Origin: Rhodococcus jostii RHA1
GTDB taxonomy: Bacteria > Actinomycetota > Actinomycetes > Mycobacteriales > Mycobacteriaceae
Length of the DNA: 64,000 nt
Assembly: GCF_000014565.1 (NCBI RefSeq)
Contig: NC_008268.1
Coordinates: 3,038,001-3,102,000, forward strand
Direction of reading: 5' to 3'
Position numbers and translations under genes: made by a program. The notes beneath the pieces were generated by a model. That model made no database searches, was not told the DNA's origin, and saw only the letters and a program-made list of their open reading frames with translations. Shown here piece by piece: positions 25,273 through 34,415 of the stretch. Within the stretch, counting starts at the first letter, position 1. The number at the start of each line of letters is the position of its first letter.

Positions 25273-26708
25273 TACCGTGTCCCGTACTGGATGCGGAGGT
25301 GCTTGTACTGCAGATACCCCTCCAACCCGGCCTTGCCGTGCTCGACGCCGAAGCCGCTGCCCTTGCGGCCGCCGTAGGGGGCGTTCATGATTCCGGCGTC
25401 GACATTGTTGACGGCGACATTGCCGAAATCGAGGAGCCGGCCGAGGTCGTGGGCCTGCGCGAGATCACCGGTGTAGACGTAGGCCGCGAGACCCGCCTCG
25501 GTGCCGTTGGCGAGGTCCACCGCGTTCCTCAGGTCGCTGAAGGGCATGACGCCGACGACGGGACCGAATGTCTCCTCGTGCATCACGAGCATGTCCGGGT
25601 TGCAGCCGGCGATGACCGTCGGCTGATAGAAGTTCCCGGGCGCGAGCGTCTCGATCCGCGTGCCGCCGGTGGTGACGGTGGCACCGCGGGCGATGGCGTC
25701 GCGCACGTGCTGGTCGACGACGTCGAGGCCGGCGCGAGTCGCCATCGGTCCGACGTCGACCGTGGGGTCCATGCCGTTGCCGACGGTCAGCTCGGACACC
25801 TTCGCGGTGAGTCGGTCGACGAACTCGGAGTACACCGTTTCGTGCACGTAGATGCGGTTGATGGCGATGCAGATCTGTCCGGCGTTGCGGAACCCGCGGC
25901 GCGCGGCGCCGGCGACGGCGGCGTCGATGTCCGCCCGGTCGGTGACGATCATCGGGCACGAGCCGCCCAATTCCATCGTCAGGGGTTTCGCGGCGGGCAC
26001 GCCGCGGGCGATCTTGCCGCCTGTCGCCGTCGATCCGGTGAACGCCAACTTGTCGAATCCGGGATGGCCGGCCACGGCCGGGCCCGTCTCGCCGCCACCG
26101 AGGACCAGGTTCGCCACGCCGGCCGGCAGTCCTGCTTCGTCGATGCAGGCGAACAGCAGTGCCGGTGACAGCGAGGCGTACTGCGACGGCTTGATCACGA
26201 TCGTGCAGCCGGCCGCGAGTGCGGCGCAGAGCTTCCACCCGACCAGTTCGAGCGGGTAGTTCCACGGGGTGATCGCCCCGATGACGCCGATCGGTTCCTG
26301 GACGACCATGCTGGCGAAGCCGTCGACGTCGTTGGGGATCACTTCCCCGTGGATCCGTGTGGCCTCCTCGGCGTAGAAGTGGAACGCCTTGGCGAGTTTG
26401 TCGACCTCGCCGGTCGCCTCACCGATGGTCTTGCCCATCTCGGTTGTGATCGCTTCGGCGAGTTCGCGTTCGCGGGTCTTGACGATGTCGCCGATGGTGT
26501 GAAGGTAGCGGGCTCGCACGGTCGGGTTGACGTGTCGCCAGTCGGCGAAGGCGCGGCGGGCCGCGGTGACGGCGGCGTCGACGTCGGTGGCGGTCGAGGC
26601 GGGGACCTCGGCGATGACCTTCTCGTCGGCCGGGTTGAGCGCCTTGAAGGTCGTCTCGCTCGGGACCCACCCGCCGTCGATGTAGTTGTGCAGTGTGGTG
26701 ATCGTCAT
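25272..26708 (-). CDS. Aldehyde dehydrogenase (NAD(P)+), glycolaldehyde/lactaldehyde or semialdehyde type
   Basis: 478 residues from ATG 26708; an in-frame codon 14 residues earlier has a poorer context. It is a canonical ALDH: ITPWNYPLELVGWKLCAALA, KPSQYASLSP, FTGSTATG, Glu247 in MELGGSCP and catalytic Cys280 in NAGQICIAINR. The GQIC-I context is common in lactaldehyde, glycolaldehyde and succinate-semialdehyde dehydrogenases. In this cluster it probably oxidises a short hydroxyaldehyde, feeding the neighbouring hydroxyacid dehydrogenase, or a sugar-derived semialdehyde. It is a different ALDH branch from the KGSADH-like gene at 20838. Confidence 0.8.
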   Translation of the reverse strand: MTITTLHNYIDGGWVPSETTFKALNPADEKVIAEVPASTATDVDAAVTAARRAFADWRHVNPTVRARYLHTIGDIVKTRERELAEAITTEMGKTIGEATGEVDKLAKAFHFYAEEATRIHGEVIPNDVDGFASMVVQEPIGVIGAITPWNYPLELVGWKLCAALAAGCTIVIKPSQYASLSPALLFACIDEAGLPAGVANLVLGGGETGPAVAGHPGFDKLAFTGSTATGGKIARGVPAAKPLTMELGGSCPMIVTDRADIDAAVAGAARRGFRNAGQICIAINRIYVHETVYSEFVDRLTAKVSELTVGNGMDPTVDVGPMATRAGLDVVDQHVRDAIARGATVTTGGTRIETLAPGNFYQPTVIAGCNPDMLVMHEETFGPVVGVMPFSDLRNAVDLANGTEAGLAAYVYTGDLAQAHDLGRLLDFGNVAVNNVDAGIMNAPYGGRKGSGFGVEHGKAGLEGYLQYKHLRIQYGTR

Positions 26709-26734
26709 GGCATGCGCCTTTCGCTCGGGGGTGA

Positions 26735-27685
26735 TCAGTTCAGCGGGCATCGCAGCGGCTCGCCCCGGATCGCCCGGGACGCCTCCTCGGCGGCGAGGCG
26801 CTGGAGATCGCGCAGCGACTGTTCGGAGTAGAACGCTGCGTGCGGGGTGAGGACGGCGTTCGGGTGCGCGCGCAGCCGGTGGTCGGGGGCCAGAGGTTCC
26901 GGATGGAAGACGTCGAGTCCGACCCCGGCCAGCGCGCCGGAATCGAGTGCGTCGAGCACGGCGTCCTGCTCGACCAGGGCACCACGTGAGGTGTTGACCA
27001 GGAACGACCCGAACGGCATCTTGGCGAGATTGTCGGCGTTGACGATTCCGCGGGTGTCCGCGGTGGCGGGGGCGTGCAGCGAGAGCGCGTGGGACCGTCG
27101 GAACAGCTCGTCGAGATCGACGAGGGTGATGCCGTGGTCGGCCGCGACGTCGGGGTTCGCGTACGGGTCGTGGGCGATCAGATCGAACCCGAAGGGCTGC
27201 AGTCTTTTTGCGACGGCAAGCGCGATACGTCCGGTGCCGAGCAAACCTACCGTCGTCTCACTGGTCGAGCGGATCGGGGCGAGTTCGGTCGCGGACGGCC
27301 AGCCGCCGGCGGCCAGTGCGCGGTCGAACTGGGCAACTTTGCGCAGGAGCATGAGCGTGAGGGTGACGGCATGATCGGCGACGGTGTCGGCGCCGTAGTC
27401 CGGCACATTGCACACCCGCACCCCCAGCCGGGTGGCGGCGTCGAGGTCGACGTTGTCGAAGCCGATTCCGTAGCGGACGACGACCCCGTTCGGGTTCATG
27501 GCGGCGAGCGCAGCGGCGGTCATGGGGGCGAAGTTGACCAGTGCTACGTCGGCGCCGCGGACTGCCTCGATCGCCTCGGTCTCGGTGGTGGCGGCGAAGG
27601 TGGCGAAGTCGGCGTCGAGTTCTTTCGCGGCGGCGCGTTCGAAATCCTCGCCGGCGAAGTTGTGGTCGGTGATCACCATCCGCAT
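26735..27685 (-). CDS. D-isomer-specific 2-hydroxyacid dehydrogenase
   Basis: About 316 residues. The start is ATG 27685, with GTG 27694 as an alternative very close to the GGGAAGG site; it overlaps the FAH-family gene end either way or abuts it. The NAD-binding motif is VGLLGTGRIALAVAKRL. Catalytic Arg lies in VNTSRGALVEQDAVL, the Glu in LDVFHPEPL and the His in LTPHAAFYSEQ. The hinge PDYGADTVADHAVTLTLMLLR is typical of CtBP/phosphoglycerate-dehydrogenase-like enzymes. It would interconvert a 2-keto acid and D-2-hydroxyacid, possibly glyoxylate/glycolate in this sugar-acid context. Confidence 0.85.
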   Translation of the reverse strand: MRMVITDHNFAGEDFERAAAKELDADFATFAATTETEAIEAVRGADVALVNFAPMTAAALAAMNPNGVVVRYGIGFDNVDLDAATRLGVRVCNVPDYGADTVADHAVTLTLMLLRKVAQFDRALAAGGWPSATELAPIRSTSETTVGLLGTGRIALAVAKRLQPFGFDLIAHDPYANPDVAADHGITLVDLDELFRRSHALSLHAPATADTRGIVNADNLAKMPFGSFLVNTSRGALVEQDAVLDALDSGALAGVGLDVFHPEPLAPDHRLRAHPNAVLTPHAAFYSEQSLRDLQRLAAEEASRAIRGEPLRCPLN

Positions 27686-27686
27686 C

Positions 27687-28874
27687 TCAGGCACCGACCT
27701 TCCCGACCAGTCCGCGCCCGTGCAGGTTGGCGATGAACGACCGCAGCCCGAACTCCCAGCGCTGCGCCTTCTCGGAGTGGTTGACGCGGTTGACGAGAGT
27801 GCCGAGTTTCGGGCTCGAGATCCGCACCACGTCGCCGATGTGGTGGGTGAATCCCATGCCCTCGCCGCCGCGGTCGTGCGTCGGAGAGAACAGGGTGCCG
27901 GTGTAGAGGACGATCCCGTCGGGGTACTGGTGGGCGTCGCCCACGGTGTATTCGGCGAGGGTGCTGATGTCGCGGGAGATCTCGCGCATGTAGCTCACGT
28001 CGTCGAGAACGAAGCCGTCGTCCTCCCCCAGTACCTGCAGGCGCACCTCGGCGGCGCGGACGTCGTCGAGGGTGAACGATTCGTCGAGCAACCTGATGAA
28101 CGGTCCGAGCGAGGCCGAGGCGTTGTTGTCCTTCGCCTTGGGCAGCAGCAGCGCCGAGCGGCCCTCGACGTCGCGGAGGTTGACGTCGTTGCCGAGCATC
28201 GCACCCACGATGCGTCCGGTGGAGGTGACCGCGAGGGCGACCTCCGGTTCCGGGTTGTTCCACGACGAGACCTGCGCGACACCGATTTCGGAGCCGCACC
28301 CGACCGCCGAGAGGACCGGCGCCTTGGTGAAGACCTCCGGGTCCGGTCCCAACCCCACCTCGAGGTACTGGGACCACTGGCCGCGAGCCTTGAGGTCTTC
28401 CTTGAGCCGGGCCGCGTCCTCGCTGCCGGGTTCGATGGAGGACAGGGTCGTGCCGATGAGCCGCTCGAAGTCGCCGCGGATGGCGTCGGCCTGTTCGGGG
28501 TCGCCGCCGGCGCGCTCCTCGATGAGCCGTTCGAGCAGCGACGTCGCGAACGTCACCCCGGCGGCCTTGAGCACCGACAGGTCGACCGGTGCGAGCAGAT
28601 AAGGGGCGCTGGTGCGGGCGGCGAGGGAGCTGGCGAGGACGTCGGCGATGGGCCAGGAGCGGGTGCCGACCGCGCTGCGGACGGCCTTGACCGGGTCCGG
28701 TGATTCGAGGAGATCGGTCATGGTCGGGAAGGCGTCGGTGATGTCGACCACCGCACCCGAGCGCAGGGTGACGATGCACGGGCCGCCGATGGCGTCGTCG
28801 TGGACCCGGCCGACGAGGGTGGCATTCGCCGCGTCGGCGGGCAGGACCGCTGCGTGCTGATCGATGAGGTTCAT
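27687..28874 (-). CDS. FAH-family dehydratase/hydrolase, 2-keto-3-deoxy-pentonate dehydratase-like
   Basis: 395 residues from ATG 28874. The C-terminal half has the fumarylacetoacetate-hydrolase fold: GCGSEIGVAQVSSWNNPEPE with metal-binding acids, the NDVNLRDVEGRS segment, and GDAHQYPDGIVLYTGTLFSP. Length and the long N-terminal domain resemble the XylX / L-2-keto-3-deoxyarabonate dehydratase type, which yields alpha-ketoglutarate semialdehyde, rather than short FAH hydrolases. The presence of a KGSADH-like gene in the same cluster supports that. No sugar-acid dehydratase of the IlvD/EDD type is visible. The ribosome site is weak (GGAT). Confidence 0.75.
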   Translation of the reverse strand: MNLIDQHAAVLPADAANATLVGRVHDDAIGGPCIVTLRSGAVVDITDAFPTMTDLLESPDPVKAVRSAVGTRSWPIADVLASSLAARTSAPYLLAPVDLSVLKAAGVTFATSLLERLIEERAGGDPEQADAIRGDFERLIGTTLSSIEPGSEDAARLKEDLKARGQWSQYLEVGLGPDPEVFTKAPVLSAVGCGSEIGVAQVSSWNNPEPEVALAVTSTGRIVGAMLGNDVNLRDVEGRSALLLPKAKDNNASASLGPFIRLLDESFTLDDVRAAEVRLQVLGEDDGFVLDDVSYMREISRDISTLAEYTVGDAHQYPDGIVLYTGTLFSPTHDRGGEGMGFTHHIGDVVRISSPKLGTLVNRVNHSEKAQRWEFGLRSFIANLHGRGLVGKVGA

Positions 28875-28929
28875 GGTGTCGAGATCCGTTTCGTTTCTAT
28901 TGTGGTGGAAGTGCGAGTGCCGTAGTTGG

Positions 28930-29646
28930 TCAGCGGAGGCTGTAGCCGCCGTCGGCGACGAGTTCGCTGCCGCAGAAGTAGCCCGACTCGTCGCTGAGCA
29001 GGAACGCCACCGCGGCCGCGATCTCCGAGGGTTCGGCCATCCGCTGCTGGGGGGTGGCATCGAGCCATTGCCGGAACTGGTGCGCCTTCCGGGCGAGCAG
29101 CGGTGTGGCGACGTAGCCCGGGGAGACGGCGTTGACGCGGACGCCGCGGTCGGCCCATTCGGAGGCCAACGACTTGGTCAGCGCGGTGACCGCCGCCTTC
29201 GAGGCGTTGTAGGCGCACTGTTTCTGGGGGACGTTGACCACGTGATTGCCGCTCATCGAGGAGATGTTGACGATGGCGCCGGACTTCTGCTCCAGCATCC
29301 GTCGACCGAAGGCCTGGTTCGTGATGAACAGTCCCCGCAGGTTCACCCCGAGGGTGCGATCCCACTCGTCGAGGGTCATCTCCTCGGCGGCGATGTCGTC
29401 TTCGACGACGCCGGCGGCGGCGACCAGTCCGTCGATGCGGCCTTCACGTTCGGCGATGCGGGTGGCGACTTGCGCCATCGCGTACGGATCGGTGATGTCG
29501 ACGATCGTCGATTCGCCGAGCGGTGAAGCCGTTCGGTCCAGCGCATACACGCTCGCGCCTTCGTCGATCAACCGGGCGCACACGGCCTCGCCGATGCCGC
29601 CGGCCGATCCGGTCACTGCCACGACTTTCCCGTTCAATCCGCGCAT
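28930..29646 (-). CDS. Short-chain dehydrogenase/reductase
   Basis: 238 residues. The cofactor motif is VTGSAGGIGEAV, with an Asp (ALDRTA) after beta-2 suggesting NAD+. The active site reads NISSMSG with the Ser, YNASKAA with Tyr and Lys, and an LVADGGYSLR C-terminal end of classical SDRs. A notable feature is the insertion VPQKQCA before the catalytic Tyr. Likely role: oxidation of a sugar or polyol imported by the adjacent ABC transporter (inference from position, first enzyme gene after the permease). AAGGGAAACACC precedes the ATG. Confidence 0.85.
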   Translation of the reverse strand: MRGLNGKVVAVTGSAGGIGEAVCARLIDEGASVYALDRTASPLGESTIVDITDPYAMAQVATRIAEREGRIDGLVAAAGVVEDDIAAEEMTLDEWDRTLGVNLRGLFITNQAFGRRMLEQKSGAIVNISSMSGNHVVNVPQKQCAYNASKAAVTALTKSLASEWADRGVRVNAVSPGYVATPLLARKAHQFRQWLDATPQQRMAEPSEIAAAVAFLLSDESGYFCGSELVADGGYSLR

Positions 29647-29666
29647 GGTGTTTCCCTTCTCGGTTT

Positions 29667-30716
29667 CTAGTGCACGCCCACCGTGGCCACGGTGGGCGTG
29701 GGCGGGGCTGTGGGGGTGCGCGGGCGGGCTTTGCGTGCCCGGGTCTTGAGGACGCCGACCTTGGCCGCGAGGATCGCGCCGATCAGGACGACACCGTTGA
29801 AGACCGGCTGCACCCAGGTTTGAGCGCCGAGCATGAACAGTCCGGTGGTGCCGGCAGCGACGAGCACGACGGCGGTCATGGTTCCCCAGACGTTGTAGTA
29901 GCCGCGGCGGATCGACGTCTCACCGAGGAAGCAGGCGGCGATGGCGGGGAGCAGGAATTCCGAGCCGCTCGTCGGTGCTGCCGAACCGACCTGGGCGACC
30001 TGCAGTACACCTCCGATTGCCGCGAGGACCGCGCCGCCGACGAACGCGCCGACGGTGAGCTGGTCGACCTTGATGCCGGTCAACCGTGCGGCGTCCCGGC
30101 TGCCGCCGATGGCGTAGAGCCGTCGGCCCACCGGACGGAAGTACAGCACGTACCAGAGCACGATGCCGACGGCGACGGCGAAGATGAACGGCAGCGGGAT
30201 ACCCAGGGGGCGGCCCTGCCCCAGATCCTTGAACGCCTGCGGGATACCGCTGTAGATGACCGCGCCCTTCGAGTACCACAGGATCGCACCGAAGAGGACG
30301 GACTGCGTGCCGAGGGTGACGACAAGTGCGTTCAAGTTCAGGTAGGCGACGAGGAATCCGTTGATCAGCCCGACGACGACGGCCACGACGACGACGATCA
30401 GCACCGCCAGTGGCCACTGTGAGACGGTGCCGTTGGACATCAGCCCGGTGGCCAGGACGCCACCGAACCCGGCCATGGCGGCGACCGACAGGTCGAAGTG
30501 ACCGACGATCAGCGGGAGCATCAGCCCGAATGCGATGAACATGATCGACGCATTGGCCTGCAGGATCGAGCCGAAGTTCGCGATGGTCGGGAAGGTATCG
30601 GGACGCATCACCGAGAAGAATCCGATGATCGCGATCAGGGCGATCACGATTCCGTAGTCGGTGAAAATCCTTTTGAACGCTCCCGCCGGGCGACCAGGCG
30701 CTCGTTGAACGGTCAT
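29667..30716 (-). CDS. ABC sugar importer permease (RbsC family)
   Basis: 349 residues from ATG 30716 (GGAG six bases upstream). About ten membrane segments with the BPD_transp_2 pattern: GHFDLSVAAMAGFGGVLATG near the N-terminus, NGFLVAYLNLNALVVTLGT, the cytoplasmic coupling region VGRRLYAIGGSRDAARLTGI and FLLPAIAACFLGETSIRRG. The last 30 residues are a basic, Pro/Thr-rich tail. It should form a homodimer with the RbsA-like ATPase at 30745 and receive substrate from the lipoprotein encoded at 32329. Confidence 0.9.
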   Translation of the reverse strand: MTVQRAPGRPAGAFKRIFTDYGIVIALIAIIGFFSVMRPDTFPTIANFGSILQANASIMFIAFGLMLPLIVGHFDLSVAAMAGFGGVLATGLMSNGTVSQWPLAVLIVVVVAVVVGLINGFLVAYLNLNALVVTLGTQSVLFGAILWYSKGAVIYSGIPQAFKDLGQGRPLGIPLPFIFAVAVGIVLWYVLYFRPVGRRLYAIGGSRDAARLTGIKVDQLTVGAFVGGAVLAAIGGVLQVAQVGSAAPTSGSEFLLPAIAACFLGETSIRRGYYNVWGTMTAVVLVAAGTTGLFMLGAQTWVQPVFNGVVLIGAILAAKVGVLKTRARKARPRTPTAPPTPTVATVGVH

Positions 30717-30744
30717 GGTGTACTCCAAGATTCGATGATGGCCG

Positions 30745-32295
30745 CTAGGCCGTGGAAAGGTCCTGAACCGCGTAGCTCGCCGCGGCGATTCGTTCGGTGG
30801 TGATCTGTGCGCCGACGAGCTCGGTCGCGATACGCCCACGACGCATCACGAGCACCCGGTCGGCGTAGCGGGCGACCAAGTCGATGTCCGAGTCCAGCAG
30901 CAGCACCGACAATTCACGCCGGGCAACCTGTTCGAGGACGGCCTCGAGGATCGTCTTGCGGGCGCCGACATCGACGCCGTAGGTCGGTTCGTCCAGGATG
31001 AGGACATCGAGGTCGAGTTCGAGCCACTTGCCGAGGACGATCTTCTGCTGGTTTCCGCCGGACAGCTCACCGAGCAGACGTTCGGGGTCGGCCGGGCGTA
31101 CGTCCAGGCGCTCGATCGCGCTCGCGGTTACCGTCCGCTCGCTGCTGCTCGACAACCGGCCGCCGCTCATGTGCTTGTCAAGGCTCGCCAGGCAGAGGTT
31201 GTCCGCCAATGTGAAGGACGGGATCGCGCTCTGCTTGCGGTCCTGGGGGACGTATCCGATGCCGCGTTCGATGCTGAGCTTCGGCGAGATCCGGTGCAGC
31301 TGCCTTCCGTGCAACCGGACCTCGCCGGCGGTGACGGCCTGGGACCCGAAGATCAGTCGGCCGAGTTCGCTGCGGCCGGAACCGACCAGACCCGTGACCG
31401 CCAGCACCTCCCCCGGCCGCAGGTCGAGATCGACATCCTGCACGAACGTTCCGCACACCCCTCGCAACGACAGTTTCGGCGCCGTTCCCGGTTCGACGGC
31501 CCGTCGGGCAGGTGCCGGGATGTCGGCGGTCTCGCTCGCGGCGGCCCCGCCGGTGATGATCTGCGTCAGATGCTGGTCGTCGGTGGCGGCGATGACGTCG
31601 TCGAAGACGAGTCGGCCATCGCGCAGCACCGAGACCCGGTCGGCCATCGCGAACACCTCGTCGAGGCGGTGTGAGACGTAGATCAGGGCGATGCCCTGAT
31701 CGCGCAGCAACCGGCAGCGGCTGAGTAGTTCGTCGACCTGCGCGTTGGGCAGTCGTGCCGTGGGCTCGTCCAGGACGAGCACACCCTTCCCCGGTTGCAA
31801 CCCTCGCAGGGCGCGGGCCATCGCGACGAGGGTTTGCTGGACGGGCCCGAGCGCACCGACCAGGGTGCGGGGGTCGAGGTCGTCGAGTCCGACCGCGGCC
31901 AGGTCGGCGATCGAGGTCGCGCGCTGGCGGCGCCAGTCGATGGTGGCGGCGCGCCTTTCGTAACCGAGGGCCAGTGCCAGGTTGTCGGCGATCGACATCG
32001 ATTCGATCAGACCGAGGTCCTGGTGGACGAAGCGCACCCCGGCGTCGTGCAGCACCGTGGGGTCGGCGGGCAGTGCCAGTTCCTCCCCGTGCACACGGAT
32101 ACTTCCGGTTGTCGGGGTGTGGTATCCGGCGAGCAGCTTGATCAGGGTCGACTTCCCGGATCCGTTCGCGCCGAGCAGGGCGTGGATCGAGCCCGGCCGA
32201 AATTCCAGATTCACATCGTCCAGAACCCGATTTACTCCGAATTCCTTTGACAGTCCGATGATTTCGACACCCGGTGACGAGTCGTTCGATGTCAT
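30745..32295 (-). CDS. ABC sugar importer ATPase with two nucleotide-binding domains (RbsA family)
   Basis: 516 residues from ATG 32295 (ATG 32325, four bases after the preceding stop, is an alternative). Domain 1 has a normal Walker A, LLGANGSGKSTLIKLLAG, and Walker B GVLVLDEPTARLP; its signature is LGPVQQ instead of a strict LSGGQ. Domain 2 has the degenerate P-loop GLVGSGRSELGRLIFG but a full signature LSGGNQQKIVLGKWL and Walker B DVLILDEPTYGVDVGA. This asymmetry is usual for the monosaccharide importers. It energises uptake with the permease at 29667. Confidence 0.9.
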   Translation of the reverse strand: MTSNDSSPGVEIIGLSKEFGVNRVLDDVNLEFRPGSIHALLGANGSGKSTLIKLLAGYHTPTTGSIRVHGEELALPADPTVLHDAGVRFVHQDLGLIESMSIADNLALALGYERRAATIDWRRQRATSIADLAAVGLDDLDPRTLVGALGPVQQTLVAMARALRGLQPGKGVLVLDEPTARLPNAQVDELLSRCRLLRDQGIALIYVSHRLDEVFAMADRVSVLRDGRLVFDDVIAATDDQHLTQIITGGAAASETADIPAPARRAVEPGTAPKLSLRGVCGTFVQDVDLDLRPGEVLAVTGLVGSGRSELGRLIFGSQAVTAGEVRLHGRQLHRISPKLSIERGIGYVPQDRKQSAIPSFTLADNLCLASLDKHMSGGRLSSSSERTVTASAIERLDVRPADPERLLGELSGGNQQKIVLGKWLELDLDVLILDEPTYGVDVGARKTILEAVLEQVARRELSVLLLDSDIDLVARYADRVLVMRRGRIATELVGAQITTERIAAASYAVQDLSTA

Positions 32296-32328
32296 TGCGG
32301 TTCTCGTTTCTCGGTCGGTGACCATGTG

Positions 32329-33510
32329 TTATCCGATCCCCCACAGCTGCTCGAACTTCGCGCGGAAGTCGAAGTTGCCCTGCCATCCCTTGGTTTCGAG
32401 TTCGGCCGACCGGTCCGGCGGGAGCTGGGACAGCGAGTCCTTGTCGAACAAGGCGACCGGGATGGATTCGGTGAAGTCGAACGCGGGTAGGCCGTTGGTC
32501 ATGCGGTTGACGTTGTCGATTGCCGCGTAGGCCAACCATTCTCGCGGGTCGGCGAAGCACACCTTCTGCACGCCGCCGGCGCGAATGATGTCCAGGTTCT
32601 CCGGGTTGCAATCGAAGCCGGCGCCGGAAACGGAGTCGGTGAACCCTGCGCGGTTGAGGCCGTTGCTGACGCGGAAGAGGCACGAGTCGAAGCAGGAGAC
32701 CCAGTTGAGCTGGGGGTTCGCCAGTCTGGTGGCCACCGCTTGCGCGGCGGGACCGATCGTCGGATCTTCGAAGGTCGCCAGACTCCAGTCCTGGGTGACG
32801 ACGTCGCATCCCGGGCAGTTCTCCGGGGTGTCGAGGTAGTCCTGCGAGCCTTTGTACTGGCCGTTGACCACGATGTACAGGTCGGCGTTGCGCATCTGCA
32901 GCATGCCGAGATCGCCGTCGCTCTTCCACACCGCGTACTGCGCGACGGACTCTCCGGCACGCACCCAGTCGAAGGACACATCCGGGACCGTGTCGGGGGT
33001 GTTCTTCAGTGATCCGAGGGTGACCACCTTGACGCCCGCCGCAAGGGCACGCTGGAGCGCGGACTGGACGCGGGTGGTGTCCACGAAGATGAGGATGACG
33101 GCATCGACCTTCTCGTCCACAGCCGTGTTCAACGCGTTGAGCTGGACCTCAGGCTTGCCCTGGCCGTCGGAGATCTTCGGCACCCAGCCGAGCTTCTTGA
33201 CCTCCGATTCGATGGCCTTCGCCGGTCGACTCGACCCGGTCGAGGCCATTTGCTCCGGGATGAGGGTGATCCTGAGGCCTGGCCGGGGCGGCGGGCTGGT
33301 TTCCGGTCCCGTCCACTGGTTGTCCTGCATTCCTGCGTCGAGGAGTTCGGCCGCGCCACCGCGTGCTTTCTCCACCGCCGCCTCCCGTGCGGCCGGGTCG
33401 ACTGCCGATCGATCCGAAGGTGCTGTCGAGCAGCCCGTCAGCAGGAGAATCACGCCAATGATGGCGACTACGACTCCGCGCCTTTGCGAAGCGGTCCGTG
33501 CGATTGCCAT
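32329..33510 (-). CDS. ABC sugar-binding lipoprotein (RbsB-like), unusually Cys-rich
   Basis: 393 residues from ATG 33510 (AGAAGGAAC upstream). A lipoprotein signal peptide ends with the lipobox LLLTGCS. The mature part is a type I periplasmic-binding fold: ITLIPEQMASTGSSRP, DAVILIFVDTTRVQSALQRA, KVVTLGSL. Odd features are two close Cys pairs (NCPGCD and SCFDSC) plus single Cys in FDCNPEN and KVCFADP, suggesting up to three disulfides outside the membrane; typical sugar-binding homologues have few. It is the first gene of the transporter-enzyme operon, downstream of the GntR gene. Confidence 0.85.
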   Translation of the reverse strand: MAIARTASQRRGVVVAIIGVILLLTGCSTAPSDRSAVDPAAREAAVEKARGGAAELLDAGMQDNQWTGPETSPPPRPGLRITLIPEQMASTGSSRPAKAIESEVKKLGWVPKISDGQGKPEVQLNALNTAVDEKVDAVILIFVDTTRVQSALQRALAAGVKVVTLGSLKNTPDTVPDVSFDWVRAGESVAQYAVWKSDGDLGMLQMRNADLYIVVNGQYKGSQDYLDTPENCPGCDVVTQDWSLATFEDPTIGPAAQAVATRLANPQLNWVSCFDSCLFRVSNGLNRAGFTDSVSGAGFDCNPENLDIIRAGGVQKVCFADPREWLAYAAIDNVNRMTNGLPAFDFTESIPVALFDKDSLSQLPPDRSAELETKGWQGNFDFRAKFEQLWGIG

Positions 33511-33632
33511 GTCGTTCCTTCTGCGTATACCACCCGTCGGCGTCACCGAGAATGGACGAGTTGAGTTGTGCTGCAGGCATATGCGGTCACTGCAGCGCCC
33601 CGGAAGGTGATTCGGGGCATGTTTGGCCGCCA

Positions 33633-33654
33633 CGATCACTTCGCAGAGTGATCG
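33633..33654. promoter_or_regulatory. Inverted repeat in promoter of the sugar cluster
   Basis: CGATCACT (33633-33640) and AGTGATCG (33647-33654) are perfect arms around six bases, in the 200-base gap between the GntR stop and the binding-protein start. It contains GATCAC, similar to half-sites bound by FadR-type GntR proteins, so it is a candidate site for the GntR protein encoded at 33711. Confidence 0.5.
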
Positions 33655-33710
33655 AGTACGTGTAGGTAAGGCGGGAGGGGGCGATCCGCCCCGTCAGCGC
33701 GTGGTGTCGG

Positions 33711-34415
33711 TCATTCCCTCTGGCGCGAGGACGTCAGCGTGGCCCGGTGGCGCACGATTCGGCGGAGGTGGTTCTCCGCGGCGAACCGGGCCCGAGCTGG
33801 ATCGCCTGCTGCGATCGCCTGGGCGATCTCGAGATGTTCCTGGACGGTGTGGCCGGCTTCGGACGGGTACCCGGCGCCGGCGCTGTACGAGTCACTGAGG
33901 TAGTCGTTGACCGGCCTCATGACCAGGAGGAAGAAGGGGTTTCCGCTTGCCTGCGCGATCTGCTCGTGAAAGGCCAGGTCCGCGTCCAGGAACTCGGATG
34001 TCGACGGGTCCGCCGCCTCCAACCGCTCATTCAGTCGCGTCAGCTCGGCCAGGTGGTCGTCGGTGCGCCGAGCGGCAGCAAGAGCGGCCATCTCGAGTTC
34101 CAGAACGAGCCTGAGCTCCATCAGCTGTTCGAAGGAGCCCTCACTGAGCCGGAGCAGAAGGCCGTACTGTTCGGCGATCACGCTGCCGTCCACCGCAGCC
34201 ACGGCCATTCCCCGCCCCGGGCTCACCGTGACCAGACCACGCTGAACGAGCAGTCGCGTCGCCTCCCGGACTACCGTCCGGCTGACCTCGAACCGCTCGG
34301 CCAGTTCGGCCTCCGTCGGAAGCCGCTCGCCGACAGCAAGACCCAGGATTTCGTCCTGAAGTGTCTGAGCGACGACATCAGAGAGGCGTTGCTTCGAGCG
34401 AGTGGTTTCCGACAT
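33711..34415 (-). CDS. GntR-family regulator, FCD (FadR) subgroup
   Basis: 234 residues from ATG 34415; the longer frame upstream has no family character. The winged helix covers about 8-75: LSDVVAQTLQDEILGLAVGE, LPTEAELAERFEVSRTVVRE, GLVTVSPGRGMAV. The FCD domain follows with ELRLVLELEMAALAAARR, FLDADLAFHEQIAQASGNPF and HTVQEHLEIAQAI, whose Asp/His positions suit metal and ligand binding. It precedes the RbsB-like gene on the same strand and is probably the local repressor of the whole 20.8-33.5 kb cluster, with a sugar acid as ligand (inference). Confidence 0.85.
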   Translation of the reverse strand: MSETTRSKQRLSDVVAQTLQDEILGLAVGERLPTEAELAERFEVSRTVVREATRLLVQRGLVTVSPGRGMAVAAVDGSVIAEQYGLLLRLSEGSFEQLMELRLVLELEMAALAAARRTDDHLAELTRLNERLEAADPSTSEFLDADLAFHEQIAQASGNPFFLLVMRPVNDYLSDSYSAGAGYPSEAGHTVQEHLEIAQAIAAGDPARARFAAENHLRRIVRHRATLTSSRQRE

